Below are positions 63,443-64,000 of a stretch of DNA of 64,000 nt, piece after piece; the stretch's first letter is position 1, and each line of letters begins with the position of its first letter. The position numbers and the translations under genes are program-made. Source of the DNA: Calvatia gigantea (lineage: Eukaryota > Basidiomycota > Agaricomycetes > Agaricales > Lycoperdaceae); assembly GCA_025093985.1 (NCBI GenBank), contig JACAAK010000003.1, positions 1,302,001 through 1,366,000 on the forward strand, written 5' to 3'. The notes below the pieces were generated by a model. It ran no database searches and was not told the origin of the DNA. It worked only from the letters and a program-made list of their open reading frames with translations.

Positions 63443-64000
63443 ATGAGCTCGAACCCCGACGAATACAGAGAACCCCAGCTCGAAGTCACAGACGACGAAT
63501 TTGAAACAGACAGCAAAACCGAGTCATCAGACAAAGAAGCAGAGAACCCTGAAGTACCTGCACCAGAAACGGTTGTAACAAACAACGAACCCGGAGACAC
63601 CACGCAAGGAGTAAACCCAACAGGAGTAGAAGCAGTTATATCAGAACTCTTCGACGAACTCGACATAGCAGAAGAACAGTTAGGACAACAGGAGAACCAA
63701 GACACCGAAACGGAATCAGAATCGGGAAATTCAGAAATGACGGACAATACTGCACCCACCACAACACCTAGCACAAAGGGACTCGTACCCGACCCAGGAT
63801 TCTTTGATGGAACCCGAACTAAATTCGACGACTGGTGGAGAGCCATGACGCTCTTCATGAAATTCAACAAAGTCGCCATGGCAGATGACAAAGCCATAGC
63901 AGTCTTAGCTAGACTGAGAGGAGGAACAGCAGGAGCATATGCAGCGATGAAAGCACCACAAATTCTGGAAGGGGAAGACTCCGTAGACTGGAAAGTCTTT
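63443..64000 (+). CDS. Element E gag, open, partial
   Basis: ATG 63443 (MSSNPDEYREPQLEV) is open for 186 codons to the window edge. Very acidic residues 1-105 (runs of Glu/Asp/Thr), then the capsid-like start FFDGTRTKFDDWWRAMTLFMK and ARLRGGTAGAYAAMKAPQIL, the same as the D copies. The two CCHC knuckles would lie beyond the edge. No stop, many CpG; probably functional in this part. Confidence 0.88.
   Translation, partial: MSSNPDEYREPQLEVTDDEFETDSKTESSDKEAENPEVPAPETVVTNNEPGDTTQGVNPTGVEAVISELFDELDIAEEQLGQQENQDTETESESGNSEMTDNTAPTTTPSTKGLVPDPGFFDGTRTKFDDWWRAMTLFMKFNKVAMADDKAIAVLARLRGGTAGAYAAMKAPQILEGEDSVDWKVF

Larger units (their letters stand above)
63054..64000 (+). mobile_element. Gypsy D-type element E, LTR and gag, runs off window
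   Basis: 5' LTR 63054-63360 (307 bp, TGTTATGAG...GTCGTAACA), primer site, then an open gag to the window end. Inserted in a LINE RT fragment; left flank GAAGA. CpG-rich and free of stops, so this is the youngest-looking D-type copy here. Confidence 0.9.

Noticed and set aside
633..64000. Classic RIP (CpA-targeted) as the cause of decay
   Set aside because: Identified stops and LTR differences fall mainly at CpG; CpA changes exist but are fewer.

Overview
The window looks like a repeat-only stretch of a filamentous fungus, most likely a mushroom-forming basidiomycete (Agaricomycete). The reasons are chromodomain Ty3/Gypsy elements of the Tf1/sushi and marY1-like kind, poly(A)-tailed LINEs with Cys/His-rich ORF1, a 47-nt GT-AG intron, and no bacterial signals. 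No convincing single-copy host gene was found. Nearly everything is transposable element, in nested insertions of different ages. The species cannot be named from the sequence.

Layout. 1-632: Tc1/mariner-type transposase start and terminal repeats. 633-9777: Gypsy family A copy 1 (plus strand; 625-bp LTRs, gag, pol with chromodomain, extra ORF3). 9778-15248: graveyard of decayed family-D pieces, AT-rich interspersed repeats and TGATAA-type minisatellites. 15249-30820: Gypsy family D copy 1, split by family F (18007-25651, perfect 5-bp target duplication) and by a 1.3-kb non-coding insertion (about 26738-28043). 30822-33624: truncated family D copy 3. 33625-42760: Gypsy family A copy 2 (called B, minus strand). 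42761-47053: LINE ORF1 pieces broken up by a family A pol fragment, with its 225-bp flank duplicated on both sides, and by a solo LTR. 47054-48094: Copia RT fragment. 48095-50984: 5'-truncated family A copy (C) with an uninterrupted 605-codon ORF3. 50985-58443: Copia integrase split by family D copy 2 (51791-58132, perfect 5-bp target duplication). 58446-63053: LINE ORF1/ORF2 pieces, a LINE nested in a LINE, an inverted LINE pair and about 1 kb of unassigned DNA. 63054-64000: LTR and open gag of a further D-type copy (E) running off the window.

How the parts work. Families A, D and F each have TG...CA LTRs, gag and pol in the -1 frame, a C-terminal chromodomain or remnant, and a sequence just after the 5' LTR complementary to a site 33-34 nt downstream of the LTR TATA motif. 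This is the geometry of Tf1/sushi self-primed reverse transcription, with a different primer sequence in each family. Each family also carries an additional ORF between pol and the 3' LTR: A a sense ORF with three CCHC knuckles and a long overlapping frame, D a sense ORF one stop codon beyond pol, F an antisense spliced gene with Zn2Cys6-like cysteine spacing. These accessory ORFs are the most interesting content. Decay is dominated by transitions at CpG (CGA to TGA stops; RT YxDD to YxDN), which suggests cytosine methylation of these repeats.
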